Positions 36,460-48,009 of a DNA stretch of 64,000 bases are shown here, one piece after another. Source of the stretch: Saksenaea vasiformis B4078 (lineage: Eukaryota > Mucoromycota > Mucoromycetes > Mucorales > Saksenaeaceae). The DNA is taken from contig JNDT01001541.1 of NCBI GenBank assembly GCA_000697055.1, positions 27,735-91,734 on the forward strand, in the 5' to 3' direction. Numbering within the stretch: the stretch's first letter is position 1; every line of letters begins with the position of its first letter. The position numbers and the translations under genes are program-made. The notes below the pieces were generated by a model. That model saw nothing but the letters and a program-made list of their open reading frames with translations, was not told where the DNA came from and searched no databases.

Positions 36460-37475
36460 ATGCAAAGTGGCAACCATCGTATCACTAAATCCTGTCAAAA
36501 TCGACGAGCACGTCGTGCAGAAAGATTGCGGGAGCTATTACATCTTTCTCCATCGGACTCGCTTTTGCTCGATGCTTGCGCACGGAAGAAGGTTGCTGAC
36601 GGTACAGCAACGTGATGGACTAAACTTATGTTAACACTATTCGTTTTACTTAGTCAAAGCAATTTTATCTGGGTTGCCGTGTTTGAATCCCGATACAATC
36701 CGAGACAAGTATCTTCGTACTCCGTTACATATTGCCTGTGGTCGACGAGACGATCTGCGAGAGGCAACGTCCATTGCACGACTCTTGATTCATTCAGGTT
36801 CTGACGTGAATAACGGTGTCGGTGATGTTGATGGACTTCAACCAATGCACATGGGTAAGATGAACCCCTTGATTTGCAAAGGATCCTTGTGACGCTGATG
36901 GCCTTGGTTAGCTGTCCTTGCGAACAATTTTCAGTGTGTTCTGATGTTATTGGAAGAAGGTGGGTGTTTTCATAGTTGACATGGGTCCACCTTTATGTAT
37001 ACCTTGACGGTTAGGCATATGCAGGCGCTAGTATCCCGGCTTCGGACCCCTTTCGGTTGACCCCACTTTTACTTGCTAAACTTAAGCTCGACAATTTACG
37101 CACATCCTCAACTACCACGTCCGAACATGAATACCAAGATTTAAAATCGGTATGCTAGTTTTATTATTTATGATAGCTTCGGCTGATATCTCGTAGATCA
37201 CCAAGGTCCTGGTAACACACCTTGCCAACAAACATATTACAACCTACGGCTCTCCTACTGCAACTAGCTATTATGGATTGTCTGACTTCCTGTTTGCAAA
37301 AGATCAGAATACGCAGCTGGATAATGCCATTGCTAACATTACAGATCGACTATCTGAAGTGCACATGGACGAATCAGGCAAAAAGGTGTTCCTTAATGAA
37401 TCAATGTCAAGTCTGATAGAGAAGGTGCGAGGTCTAGGGATTGATGAAGAATGTAAGATAGAAGAGAGCGAATAA
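36460..37475 (+). CDS. Ankyrin-repeat protein resembling ANKRD54
   Basis: Five exons: 36460-36601, then from 36654, two short internal exons and a final exon ending at 37475, all with GT-AG introns. After a basic N-terminus (NRRARRAERLRELL) come ankyrin repeats: KKVADVKAILSGLP, RTPLHIACGRRDDLREATSIARLLIHSGSDVN, LQPMHMAVLANNFQCVLMLLEEGA, and a last repeat RLTPLLLAKLKLDNL that leads into a helical tail. The TPLxLAKxKL ending followed by a basic helix is also how animal ANKRD54 ends, so the comparison is by layout. Fungal members may bind partner proteins; there is no catalytic motif. The start is uncertain because the frame stays open upstream. A poly(A)-type AATAAA lies about 75 bp past the stop. 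Confidence 0.75.
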
Positions 37476-37551
37476 AACATGTGCGTGTAGGAGAGATGAA
37501 AGCGAGCACACACAGTGCGCACTGTTTATTGGATCGTTTTTACCCCATTCC

Positions 37552-37557
37552 GAATAA
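37552..37557 (+). terminator. Possible polyadenylation signal of the ankyrin gene
   Basis: AATAAA about 77 bp after the stop codon at 37475, on the coding strand. Confidence 0.4.
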
Positions 37558-38215
37558 ATTTCACTTCTACAAAGGGCCCAAGCTGGCATTTGTATGAGTA
37601 GCAGGAAATGATATTCCCGTTTATATCAGGCTGATCCTCCAGTAGAGGCAGAATTTATCGAGCAAGGTAGAAGGAGACGCCGGTTAGTAAAAGTATATTA
37701 CCCCCCAAGTATAATCTTACCATGCAGCAGGGGAGTACCCCGCATCCATGATAGGGTGTGTCACGACGGGAGACTTTGGCAATGATGACCAGTGCCGACT
37801 TCCACACTCCGCAGAAGCCGTGAAACCAAGGTTGATCAATTCCTGCGAGACGTACACAGATAAGCACATAAACAGGCATAATTTTTTCCTACTAAGCTGG
37901 AGGTAATTTGGAGGCTCCACGGATTGACAGGACGATTTTGGACGGTGATCACATAGCCCAAACGAAAGAATGGAAATTTGCACTCTCGCTTTAATAGGTC
38001 GGAACTCTGGGACACAGACTATACCTCGCATTGTCATCAATATAGGACACTCGCTATGGAAATGAACATTCATCTTGAAGCAAAAAGTAGTATCTACCAA
38101 TATGCTTTCAACCAACGCATAAAAAAATGCAGCCTGCGGAAATCGAAAGTTTTAGAAAATGATAATAAAGACCGCCGCCCTCCAAGAACACCGCTTCTCT
38201 TCCCTCTTTAACATT
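37558..38215. other. Intergenic, nothing supported
   Basis: A minus-strand frame at 37717-38115 is open for 132 codons and Cys/Ser-rich, but it has no recognisable motif and its composition looks random. It contains the promoter of the next plus-strand gene. Confidence 0.4.
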
Positions 38216-39029
38216 ATGACTAAACATCATGCCTCAAAAGGCAAAGCAAAGAAATCAAATAAAAAAGATACGGATAGCATTTTTTCAGGTATATAATGGA
38301 TCAGCACCCGGATACCGATCTCAACTTGACCTGTCTAGCGGTACGAAAATCATCGGCTGCGCGTCCGAAACCGGCAAATGCTGATACCGGATCCAAACCA
38401 TCCCATGCCAAGGGAAAATCGAAAAAAGGAAAGGTAAGAGGGAGTATGCTCAAACGCCATCGGCTAATGCTTAATTCAAGACAAAGCAAAAGGAAACGGA
38501 ACCACAGGTAAGCTCATCTACCACTGGGACGACATGACATGCTAATGCCATGCAGAAGAAGCCGCAAAAATCTTCCTTGTTACGTCGTCTCTTCACCTTG
38601 CTTGTGATCGTATATATTTCATACTTCAGTCTCCACGCTTGCCAACGCGTACCCCGGTGTGACAAAGCATTAAGTCCGTTGACGGAGTTCTACGAAGCTC
38701 ACGGTAAGCCTGCTGTCACGTTGATGCACGCCCAATACGAGCGCCACCTCCAGCCACATATCGAGCACACATGGGCCAATACGTTGAAACCTCACCTGCT
38801 GATAACCCAGCAAGTGTTGGCACCGCATGTTGTCAGACTGCAAAATGCGACACAGCCTGTCGTAGCGGAGATCCGAGAGGCAGTTATCACCAACTGGCGT
38901 TCGGGGTGTGAACGATTGCAGCTGGGATGTATTTCCACTTTGCCACGGCGTATTTGGTCTCACGCCACATCTGTTTGGGAAGACTATGTGCAGGATCATC
39001 TGCAGAATTTTCGAAAAGTAACTGCTTGA
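38216..39029 (+). CDS. Single-pass membrane protein with helical luminal domain
   Basis: Four exons: 38216-38288, then from 38339 (intron 38289-38338), two further short introns, and a last exon ending at 39029. The first ~85 residues are highly basic and Ser/Lys-rich (KGKAKKSNKKDTDS, GKSKKGKTKQ). A single hydrophobic helix follows (RRLFTLLVIVYISYFSLHA), so the protein is probably type II with a cytosolic basic tail, or the helix serves as an internal signal. The remaining ~140 residues form regular amphipathic helices with repeated Pro/His spacing (HLQPHIEHTWANTLKPHLL, VLAPHVVRL) and three Cys. This recalls fungal SHE10-like secreted or ER proteins, a weak comparison. An alternative start at 38296 would drop the basic tail, but the spliced start keeps the frame. 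Confidence 0.65.
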
Positions 39030-39849
39030 CGATTGAAAATTAATGTCACTGGTGTCGCTTACTTAGAATGGGTCGTACTTTTTGAATGAACATCGCCTGT
39101 CTTTTTGAAATCATGTCGCAGGCTTGTAGTGAAATTGCAAGGGACCATTGATACTTTATGGTATGATGGTATATGTTCCTTTACTTTCCTTTCTTACAAA
39201 TTCTATGGTGTCGCACGATTTAATATCACAGTTCTTTTTTATGAAGATGGAGTTGGGAATATCGTCTACTGGGAATGGCAGGTCTGAATCCGTGGACTAC
39301 GTTGCTCGATCAAAAATTTCGCAATGCAATTATTGGATTTTGAACAAGCATTTGCGTCAGTTAGATATCCTCAGACGTTCATGTGTAATAATTTCGCGTT
39401 GGGAAGCGAGGCCTTTTGCGAAGGGGAGTAGTTTATTTTGCGTCAATCCAAGGAATAGTTCGCACCTTGATGAACCCTATTTTTGCATTAAAGTGCTTCA
39501 GTGATGGTTTTTCGATATCCCGTCGGAAAGCAGTAAAAATGTCTCACAATAAGGACAGGTTCCACCCGAACTGTCTTGGCTGTGTTGGCGCCCTTTGCCC
39601 TTCACTCAAGTAAGTAAATGTTGTCGTACACTCAGGATCGCTCATCTTTTGGAATAGATCGCCAGACGTTGTATCGCTTCAAGTCCTCTGCACGACGTTC
39701 CAAACGTGGCCACTCCATTGGAAGCCATCATCTAATCAAACCGCCCCCACCGAATCAGGTGCGGTGGCAGGATGCCATTAATGTATGGCAATACCCTTCG
39801 GGGGTAAGTGAAATGACATCCAAATATTATTCCATTTAATAACCAGGAA
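39030..39849. other. Gene-poor DNA with doubtful plus-strand frames
   Basis: Plus-strand frames at 39105-39287, 39148-39504 and 39618-39839 look partly coding (for example KFYGVARFNITVLFYEDGVGN), but I could not splice them into one protein. A decayed gene is possible. Confidence 0.3.
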
Positions 39850-40035
39850 TTACTTTTTTATGCTGCTTGAATAAATTCTGTGTCTATAGGAGGGTCCAAG
39901 TTCACGTAAGTTATTTGATACTCTGACGAAAAGTTGATGAAGTGATAACGCAAGTCCAATCTTTTCCTTAGCGCAAATTGGACCCTTGATGGACGCAAAA
40001 TTTATTTAAAGTAGTGTAAAAAGTAATTCAATAAA
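39850..40035. mobile_element. Foldback/MITE-like element with ~55-bp inverted ends
   Basis: The left end (from about 39850, ACTTTTTTATGCTGCTTGAA onward through GGAGGGTCCAAGTTCACG) and the inverse of the right end (to about 40035, ACTTTTTACACTACTTTAAA onward through AAGGGTCCAATTTGCG) match over about 55 bp with mismatches. The same terminal sequence forms the left ends of family A copies 1-3. Total length about 185 bp; no coding capacity. A non-autonomous DNA transposon is the likeliest reading. Confidence 0.55.
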
Positions 40036-41970
40036 CAGTATATGTTCAAAGAGAACAAAAAAAAATGAAGATCCGTATGAGAGAAGTGATTTTTAAGCAT
40101 GTGAATAGTCGATACACTGCTCAGGATGAAGCGAGGTCTTTCAAGGGGAAGATCGAAAAATATAGGAATGCACCGTTGCAGCGGAATAGCTGGATATTCA
40201 TATTGTGCAATGTAGAGATGGCTGAAGCAGCACGAACAGTGTCCTGATACCATCTTTGATAGCTGTAACAAGTAAACATCGTAGGCATATTTATGAATGA
40301 GAAACGTACAAAGGCTTCTCATCTAATACAGGTTTTCAAACACTTTTGTAAGTTACGTGAATTTTGTCTTGTGAATGCTTTATAACGGAACACCAATCTA
40401 TTATGACAAATCCTATGGTCTTCAACTCCCGGGTTTTGTCGGGGTTCTTCATCATGAACGATCGCAGCATGATTTTCAGAGACTTTTGCAACTTTGACAC
40501 CCGTCTTCGTTCATCTCCTTGGTGCCAAACTCCCCTTCATCATATCTTCTAACTTTAGCGCAACCAAACTCGTCCGTAACGTCGGTTATCTACTAAGTCG
40601 AAACGGTGAAGTTCGTGAGACTCGGTGTACTGTTTTTCTTGTGAAATAAGAACGAGGAACTATTTTACCAGAAATCCCTCTAGATAACTGAATTCAGCGG
40701 AGTGATGTGTGGTACACCTATTAGGAACTGTTGTGTAGCTTAAGTTGTTTAGACACAACATTGTCGATAAACGTGTTGAAGATCAAGTCGATTCTGCGAC
40801 CAATGATCTTTTGGGCTATTAGTGATTCTCCTGAGATCGTTTGCTTTCCATTCCGTTGCGCTGATGAAGCCTTGCTTGATTCTCGCCACTGAGAATAGAA
40901 GTGGGTTATATATAAGTTTCTGATTCCACGTAGCACTCACCTTCGAACATGGATCTCCGTATCATCAAAACATGTATCAATGAAGGCATATGTCCGTCGG
41001 ACTAGATCTGCTTCTGCCAGTGGGAAATAGTTGAATTATACAGCCGTAAAATCGATGAGATCGTCTCCTGTGCCCAGCTCAAGTTGAATTGGCTACGGTA
41101 ATCGAAAACCTGACTTCGAGCATGATCTATCAGCTCATCTATATCCGACTATCACAGTAAATCGTGATTTAATGATCTACTTTTCTCATTCTTGTACCAA
41201 CCTTGCCGACATATGATCCCAGACATCTCTATAACGCCATCCATTTAGGTGACTCCACACATCTGCATGTGCATAAGGCTCCTAACGGGACGAGACGAGA
41301 GGGAACGGAACAAACCTTTGTCTCGAACTAGGTCGGGACACATAGTTCAGGACACTTGTTTGTCCCGAGTTCGAGCGAGATGGGACAGTTAAGATGGTCG
41401 GGATGTACGTGTATAGAATGCTAACTGTAGCATTAGAGAAAAGGCATTTGATTCGGCATTACTAAATTCGATTACAAGTTTATTTAAGATTGCAAGTATA
41501 ATAGAGACGTTGTTCATTACTGGTGACTATGAGATGTCGACAGTACGTGCTCAGTACTAAGATATCAAACAGAGAAAGAAGAATTTAGCATTCGATGTCA
41601 CCTCCACAGCGTAAAGGTTTCGCTGATTTTTTTTGTCTTCTGGCCCTTTTTCACTTTTTCTACCTTATCACACATTACACGTTACACGTACGATGAAGAT
41701 CAAACGAAGTGTGCTTAGCTGCTACTTAGATGTGATCCTCCATTATATAAGTATCTTTATTTCCCATCTTTCTCCCAGCAAATAACAGCGGTAGAAGGCA
41801 CAAAAAGAAATGCATTTGTTGTCTAATGTAGTAGTATGAATATCTTCATTTTAGATGAGATGAATGATTGTTTCTTTTAATGTGTCAATGATAAAAGTGC
41901 TAAAAATGAGCCTGGAGCATGACTTTTTCGAATAAATTGATCACTGCTCATGCAGATGTTTGGTTTTTCT
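40036..41970. other. Gene-poor intergenic DNA
   Basis: Short frames only. It includes the GGGACA-type direct repeats listed separately and the 3' flank of the double START gene. Confidence 0.45.
41290..41405. repeat. Imperfect GGGAC/CGAG direct repeats
   Basis: Two related ~27-bp units, TTTGTCTCGAACTAGGTCGG followed by GACA (about 41317-41340) and TTTGTCCCGAGTTCGAGCGA followed by GATGGGACA (about 41359-41387), with a third related piece GGGACGAGACGAGAGGGAAC just upstream. The units contain short inverted CGAAC/GTTCG pieces. In AT-rich surroundings this block stands out by GC content. Confidence 0.5.
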
Positions 41971-44662
41971 CTAACAAACGCAAGCAAACTTGCCCATGTA
42001 ATAACAAAGCACCATGGCGATGAATACGACAGCCAGCTGCTGGCCGTTGAAAGTCAGTTCGTCGGAGATGATAATGATGTTGTTCTATGTACGAGATTAG
42101 ATGCGCGCGTGTGAGTAGGCATGTCTTTTACCTGTTGCTGGGGTACTAAAATATAACCTTTTGGAACCTGTGGGGCTTCTGTGACAGAAGGCTCGAGGAA
42201 TGAACCAGGTACAGAGCTTTGCTGTGGAGATTGTGATGCGCCTTGGCCTATCAAGGGTTGATTAATGAGACAAGGATATGTCCCTTTTGTTTTGCAAACC
42301 TTCTGTTCCGTCTTCCTTTTCCGTTGTAAAGAGTACAGAGCCGTTGCATATAATCTTCCCATCTGCCTCTTCGCGTCGTATCAGTTCGACATTGACGTGT
42401 TTTCCTTCAATCTCTTGGTGAACGGTGAAGATTTTGATGCTGTTGGTTTCGATCATCAATTGAACGCGAGTGTCGCGCGCAGGTGAGACGCAAACATCAA
42501 AGCCTTGTGCATACATGGATTTATGGTATCGAATATCTGTGCACCAGGCTGCAGACGCGTTTCCAGATTTACGTGCCCGGTAAGAGCTGGATGGTTCGTG
42601 CTTGGCAATATAAGTGATTCGATAGGCAGCATCCGCATGTTCGAAACTCTCGCGAACAACTTTACCTGCCACACGGCGGATATAAGGTGGATATCCGAAC
42701 TGCTCTATGTAATCACGTAATCCAGAGACGCATAGAGATGCTTCATAGGTGGAAATACACGTGATGTGGACACTTTGTGGCCTACCACGTTCATCAAAGG
42801 TAGGTACAAACGCCCAGCCACATAAGTCGAGTGTCTGTCGATTATCTGTTGTTGGAGGCACTTGTGAATCCACCACACTTGTGCTAGCTGTATAAATCGT
42901 TCCTGTCGCTGGGTTGGTTTCGATACTGGTAATAGCGCAGATGTCGCTATCTTGGAGAACCCAATGAACAAGATAATCCTTTTGACTAAATCGTTCAACC
43001 ACCTGACCCTCTTTAAAGTGCTCATCCCCTATGCAATGACGTTGAGTATCCAAAAAAAAAAGAAGAAACTAACATATTTTTCGTGCCCCAAAGCAATGGA
43101 CAACAGAGCAAAGCTGCTCTGCGCTAAGTCCGCCTTCGACTACATAGTCGTAGCGTCTATATTCATTGCAACTGTACATCTTTATGTTATCGTTATCGTT
43201 TTGCAATGTCCATTCTTCCAGTGAGGTAGAGAGATGTTTCAGCTGATTGATGCATTTTGCCTTTTTCGCTGGATGGCGATGGGATGGATACAAATGTCTT
43301 GTCGAAAAGGATTGCTTTATAGGAGGTAGAGCATGCGTAGGGGGCTTTTCTACTTGGCTTCCTGGATCAAATGCTGAATCCACAAGCGATTCTGGCGGGA
43401 ACGCTTTGCTGTTGGCAAACGTGATATGTCTCTTCGGCATTGCTGCTTGTCCTCCAGCTAAAAGGATGGAACCTTGTGAGGATGTCGGTGATACACTACG
43501 GTTCGAGGATGATCTTGCGCGAGGAGAGAGTGGGTTCCTGCTACTACAGAGGATAGAAAGCATAAGCACCACGCATGGCAGTAAAAATCAATATCTAACC
43601 TATTCGTTGGTGTGGGGTCCAGGTAGGCACTCCTCATGATCGACGGCCGTTTACTGTTGGACATACTTCGAAGAGAGCCATTCGAGGGCTTTTGCTGGAG
43701 GCGCATGCGCTCTGCTTTTTTCTGAAGATAACTGTTCACCTGGGCGATGACGAGCGGCCGACGCGCTAGGGATTTCCTTGCAAATCCAGGAACCCAACCC
43801 TTCATGTTTTCCTGTATCACATAGGTCACGCGAGTTGCAGGCGTATTTCCGCCACGTAATGGCTCAAAAATCCAACCTTGTAACTACAATAAGCATGTTA
43901 AAATAGATGTCTAACACAATCGATGCGGTTTATGTTGCCTTGATCTGTGCTCGCACACGACCCTGTATGCGAGGTATGCGTGGTGTCTCCACACTCGTGC
44001 AAGCAAAAATAATTGCTCCTGATGGAGTGCATTCGATTTTTTCAACTAACGCCAAATCACGGGGCCTAGAAATAAAAAAAAAAGTCGGGCTCGATAAACA
44101 CGAACCTAGTTTTATAATGCATACTTGGAAGTGGCGGAGGGCTTGGTTACTTCGTACGTCAGCGATGTCGTATCGTTCAGATTTTCCACCAGATTGCCAT
44201 CCTCATATCTTTGGACATGGATTACGTTATCTGTGGATTGCAGAACAAATCAACTTACTGTTCGTCCCACAGGCGACGCATGCCAACAATGTAAAACACG
44301 GATTGGGGCGAGAACCCCTGAATAATGGCTTCTCCTTTGAAAATCGGTGTTTTATCAGTCTTGTTGGCACTCGTCTTCATGTGAACGAGAACACCGCTTT
44401 TGTGTTTAAGTGCCTTTTTCCATCCATCCTCAGCAACCACTTGTTTCATGGTCATAAGTGCATTTTCCGCTTGGTGGATGTGATAAGCAGCTGAGCTGAG
44501 CAAGGGGTCGACGAAACCGGAGGAGATCGAGGCAAGCGATGGAAGTGTTTTTGGTGTGGAGTCATCTTCGTCATCACTGAAAATAGCGTTGAATTTGCTG
44601 AATGGCGATGGCATGGGATGGTTGTATGATTCGTCGTGTGTGCGTGGGGATTTCGGTCTCAT
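41971..44662 (-). CDS. Double START-domain-like protein with C-terminal membrane anchor
   Basis: 775 aa from eight exons: 44662-44259, 44208-44125, 44065-43939, 43883-43600, 43543-43074, 43028-42300, 42247-42132, 42084-41971; the sum is whole codons. The intron 43884-43938 starts with GC instead of GT; the others are GT-AG. START-like domain 1 (~30-260) carries FKGEAIIQGFSPQSVFYIVG, then RRLWDEQYEDGN. A Ser-rich linker follows. Domain 2 (~350-600) repeats the plan: EEWTLQNDNDNIKMYS, EGGLSAEQLCSVVHCFGARKIWDEHFKEG. The WDE motif after an intron-split region occurs in both, pointing to internal duplication. A final hydrophobic segment (LAVVFIAMVLCYYMG) anchors the C-terminus. START folds bind lipids; a tail-anchored double START protein could move or sense lipids at membranes (inference). 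Confidence 0.78.
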
Positions 44663-44699
44663 CTAAAAAGTAAACGAAGGATAGTCGTGTCTGTGCAGC

Positions 44700-44705
44700 T
44701 TTATA
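44700..44705 (-). promoter_or_regulatory. TATA-like element of the double START gene
   Basis: The minus strand reads TATAAA about 38 bp above the start codon at 44662, which would leave a very short leader. Confidence 0.35.
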
Positions 44706-45429
44706 GAGACCATCAATGCATCGTTGACTCCGTGTGGAAAGAGTGTCGGGGATTGGATGGATATGCGCGTGTGTTATATATGTGTATGTAAACGAACAAA
44801 TAGATTGCACACTCCAAAGAAAAGAAAACAGCTGGACAAGTTGTTGCTGTGGTGGCGGGAAAGGGGAAAGTTCCCGGACATAGAAAAAGGAATACAGCCA
44901 CGTTGCTGCTTGTGTGACATAGAACGGACTTGTCGATCATATTGAAGACGAGTTCTGCATAAATTGAAACGATCGGCTTACTCACTATTCGATCCATTGG
45001 CTAGTTGCGCGTATTTCTTGCTACAATTACGTAAATAATGAGCGCTAATCGTTGCCACGAGATGCCAATCGTTATTCTCCTTAGTCACAACACCTGCGCA
45101 AACAAGCGAGAAAGAAAAGTAAAGGCGGTTACTCTTCATTCGAACGACGTTATTGTCACAATCAGTTAATCGGACATCGATCTTCTTTTTCTCTCTCTCT
45201 CTCTATTGATTACGCACTGACCCCCTTTCTTCTCCTTTTCCCCCGCGCCAAGCCTCAGCAACAAAGACCATTCTCGTCACAGTAGGGTAACGTAACACAG
45301 AGAGTGGCCTATCGGTTCATGTCTATTCTTGAAATAGAGTTTGTCTTGTTTCTCTGCGACTTTATAAAAGGAAACGTATCAAGGGTAAGCGGGAACATCA
45401 CACATTCTGTCCCGAAAAGAGCATGCTTT
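44706..45429. other. Intergenic with CT microsatellite
   Basis: A run of CT dinucleotides lies at about 45190-45206 within a pyrimidine-rich patch. No gene seen. Confidence 0.45.
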
Positions 45430-46090
45430 ACTTCAGCTCTTGAAGTAACCAGTCCATCTCATTGTTGTGCACTATGGCGATATCTTGTGCAACTCAATGC
45501 GAACTTCTTACCAGATAAGCCGATCATCAAACTGTTTTTATTTCTTTTCCAGTACAGCTGTATATCAAATGGTTGCGCATTGGAGATTCCTCTGGATCCA
45601 GTGGAACCGTTGATTCGCATTCGGGAATACGTATCTTAGGTGGCTCGTTGGCGAATATATAAATCCGCTGTATTTTACTGCAGAAGAATAAAAGAATGTA
45701 TGAAGTAGCTACGCAATTTCTTGGCCTTGGAGCATATCGGTAATGTTTCAAAATGCATATTTTAACTTGCTACTGGGTGGACTTGTAAGCGGAACATGTG
45801 AGTTGCTTTTGTGCAACTGGCAGACAGTTAAGCGTTTATTATTAGTAACCTCAGCAACTGTCAGTAGAATGACTCCGTTCGGTAGGACCATATGTCTGGT
45901 GCTAATTTTTTCAACGATATAACATCTAGATTCTGTTTGATTAAGCCAGTTACATATTGTCGTCTCTGTAGCCGGATTGTTTGTTGCAAGCAGTACGTCT
46001 ATTGAAACAAAATGGTTTCTCTGCTGTGGAGGGACTTAACTGTGAGGATGGAATAGACCTGGGGAGACCCAACTTGGTAGTTCCAAGAAA
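45430..46090 (+). repeat. Dispersed repeat family B, copy 1
   Basis: Aligns by eye with 48010-48790. Shared blocks in order: TCTTGAAGTAACCAGTCCAT then CTCATTGTTGTG (copy 2: TCTTGAAGCGAATAGTTCAT then CTCATTGCTGTG), CATTCGGGAATAC (CATTCGGGAACAC), GTAGAATGACTCCG followed by GCTAATTTTTTCAACG (GTAGAAATGATCCG, GCTTATTTTTAACGG), and TATTGAAACAAAATGG followed by CTTAACTGTGAGGA (TATTGAAACAACGACA, GCTAACTGTAGGAA). No intact frame. Confidence 0.5.
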
Positions 46091-48009
46091 CAACAGAATA
46101 AAGGATGCCAAATTCATTACATGAATACAGTGCTATTTATCATACCAAGATACGTGCTCGAGACTGCACAAAGTTCAAGAAGATCCAACGGCTGACTTCG
46201 CCGGCCCCATACACCAGTTTTCATCATTGTAACACCTTTGGCATTCACACGAAAAGCATACAGCAGGTTGAAGATATAATATTCACAAGGCTTATCTTTA
46301 TGTGCTACCTGTTTTTTTTTTGATCTACCACGAATATTAAACAGGCTCGAAGAAAAAGTAGAAGTTCGGGATCTATCACCAACTCAAACTGATGACCCGC
46401 CAATGTTCCTTGTTGAAAGTAGCGCAGATCTATACCAGGTGAGTAAGTGGTAATAATTCAATTACCCCTCTCCTTATGGGTTTCAATACCTCAACAGGTC
46501 GGTCAACTCCAGAGGAAATATAACGTCATGCAATTTTACAGGTGCAGATTGTTTTGTAATTCTCTCCATGACAAGAACATGAGCACTGGGCATTTGGATC
46601 TTCCACAAATGTACAGCGTTGCCTATGTGTGTACTACATTGAAAAAGTGATCATGGATAAAATCGCGAGTACCTCGGGCATGTACAAAGAACAGTTACAA
46701 AGTCTTGATATTACCCAATGATCCTCAATAATACGCGTACAGTGTTTCGAAACGCTGTGACTAATCCGAAAGCACTTTATAGTACGATTAGGGCTCCCAA
46801 TGGGTGGGACTTGGTGGACTGAGCCTTAGTTAGCGGATCAAGATTCAGCTTGTGTCATCAGAGATATGGACTGATTCTCATGCCACTATTGACGTGCAAA
46901 ATCACGACGGATAATGCAAACTTAAAAAAAATCTTGATTAAGTTTGCGAAGTGACACACCAGTAGACACAAATCTGAGTCACCTAATATCCGTCTAACAG
47001 AAAAGAGGATAACGATTGAAAAATCAAGGTCTTATCAAAGTCTGTTTATTCAGCCAAGTCTCATGACTGTAATTCTTCCATAGACGGAAGATGTATTGAT
47101 CAGGTGGTTGACTGGACACTGAATTAAGCAGGTCACACTGGGCCTTGACGAAGGGTCTTTAAGTGGGCAGATACTTCACACGCTGGTTCAACTTTTCGGC
47201 CCAAAGCCGATCTACCTCACTCATTCGACTAACATCATAGGGTGTGGAAGGATAAGCTTTATTAGCCTGTCCTGCCAGTGTACTTTTGTCAATCGTTGGA
47301 CCTTGCATGAAAGGCACTAACCTTTTGCACGGCCGATTGGAGGTTATCACTCTGTTACGATAAGCGTTGAAGCTAGCTGTGAGTTTACGGAAACCGAAAA
47401 GCACTACGGTTTCCCGACAAGCTACTATTAAATCGACCGAGATATAGCTGCTAATTACATTTTACATAGAAAGCCAGAAGAACTTGGCTTAATTACATGA
47501 GCATGTAACGGTTAGAACACAAGCAAGGTCTCTGATCATACAAAATAGTGTCTTTAGTTCTCTGAGATACCATAGTTCTAAGTTAGGCGACAGCAGGCGT
47601 TATAAAGTTGCAGATAATACTTTGATATAACCTCTTCGTTTCTTTCCTTTTGTTCCACCTAGCGGTACCCCTATTCATGTTCTTTTATATATTTTAGTTC
47701 TTGTAGCATAAAAATCCATCCATCATTCTTTCGCTGCCTTTCATTGGTGTATGGCAGATAAACACAAACGCCCTTTTCCAATAATGGATATCTCCGTACG
47801 ACGTAAGGTTATTGCACGAGTTTGTACTATAAACATTTTTCAGTTCCCTCTCGCCTCATCGTGACAATTCGGCCCAGGCTCTTTGCTGAACTTTAGCAAG
47901 CATTTAATTCCTAAGTTGCAGGCACGAAAATCATGTCGTAGAGCTGGTTTTTTTTAGAAGATGTCGTAGGTTAAAGTTGGTGATCTTTTTGTCCAAAAAA
48001 GGCACTTTT
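46091..48009. other. Gene-poor intergenic DNA
   Basis: Short frames only apart from the small minus ORF at 47159-47404 described separately. A poly-T run lies near 46311-46321. Confidence 0.45.
47159..47404 (-). CDS. Small hypothetical ORF, 81 aa
   Basis: An open frame with a basic, Ser/Asn-containing N-terminus free of acidic residues (MLFGFRKLTASFNAYRNR), as in mitochondrial presequences, and a coding-looking C-terminus (TPYDVSRMSEVDRLWAEKL). It lies alone in repeat-rich DNA between the two family B copies. I do not recognise a family; it may be a real small protein, an exon, or a remnant. Confidence 0.3.
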   Translation of the reverse strand: MLFGFRKLTASFNAYRNRVITSNRPCKRLVPFMQGPTIDKSTLAGQANKAYPSTPYDVSRMSEVDRLWAEKLNQRVKYLPT

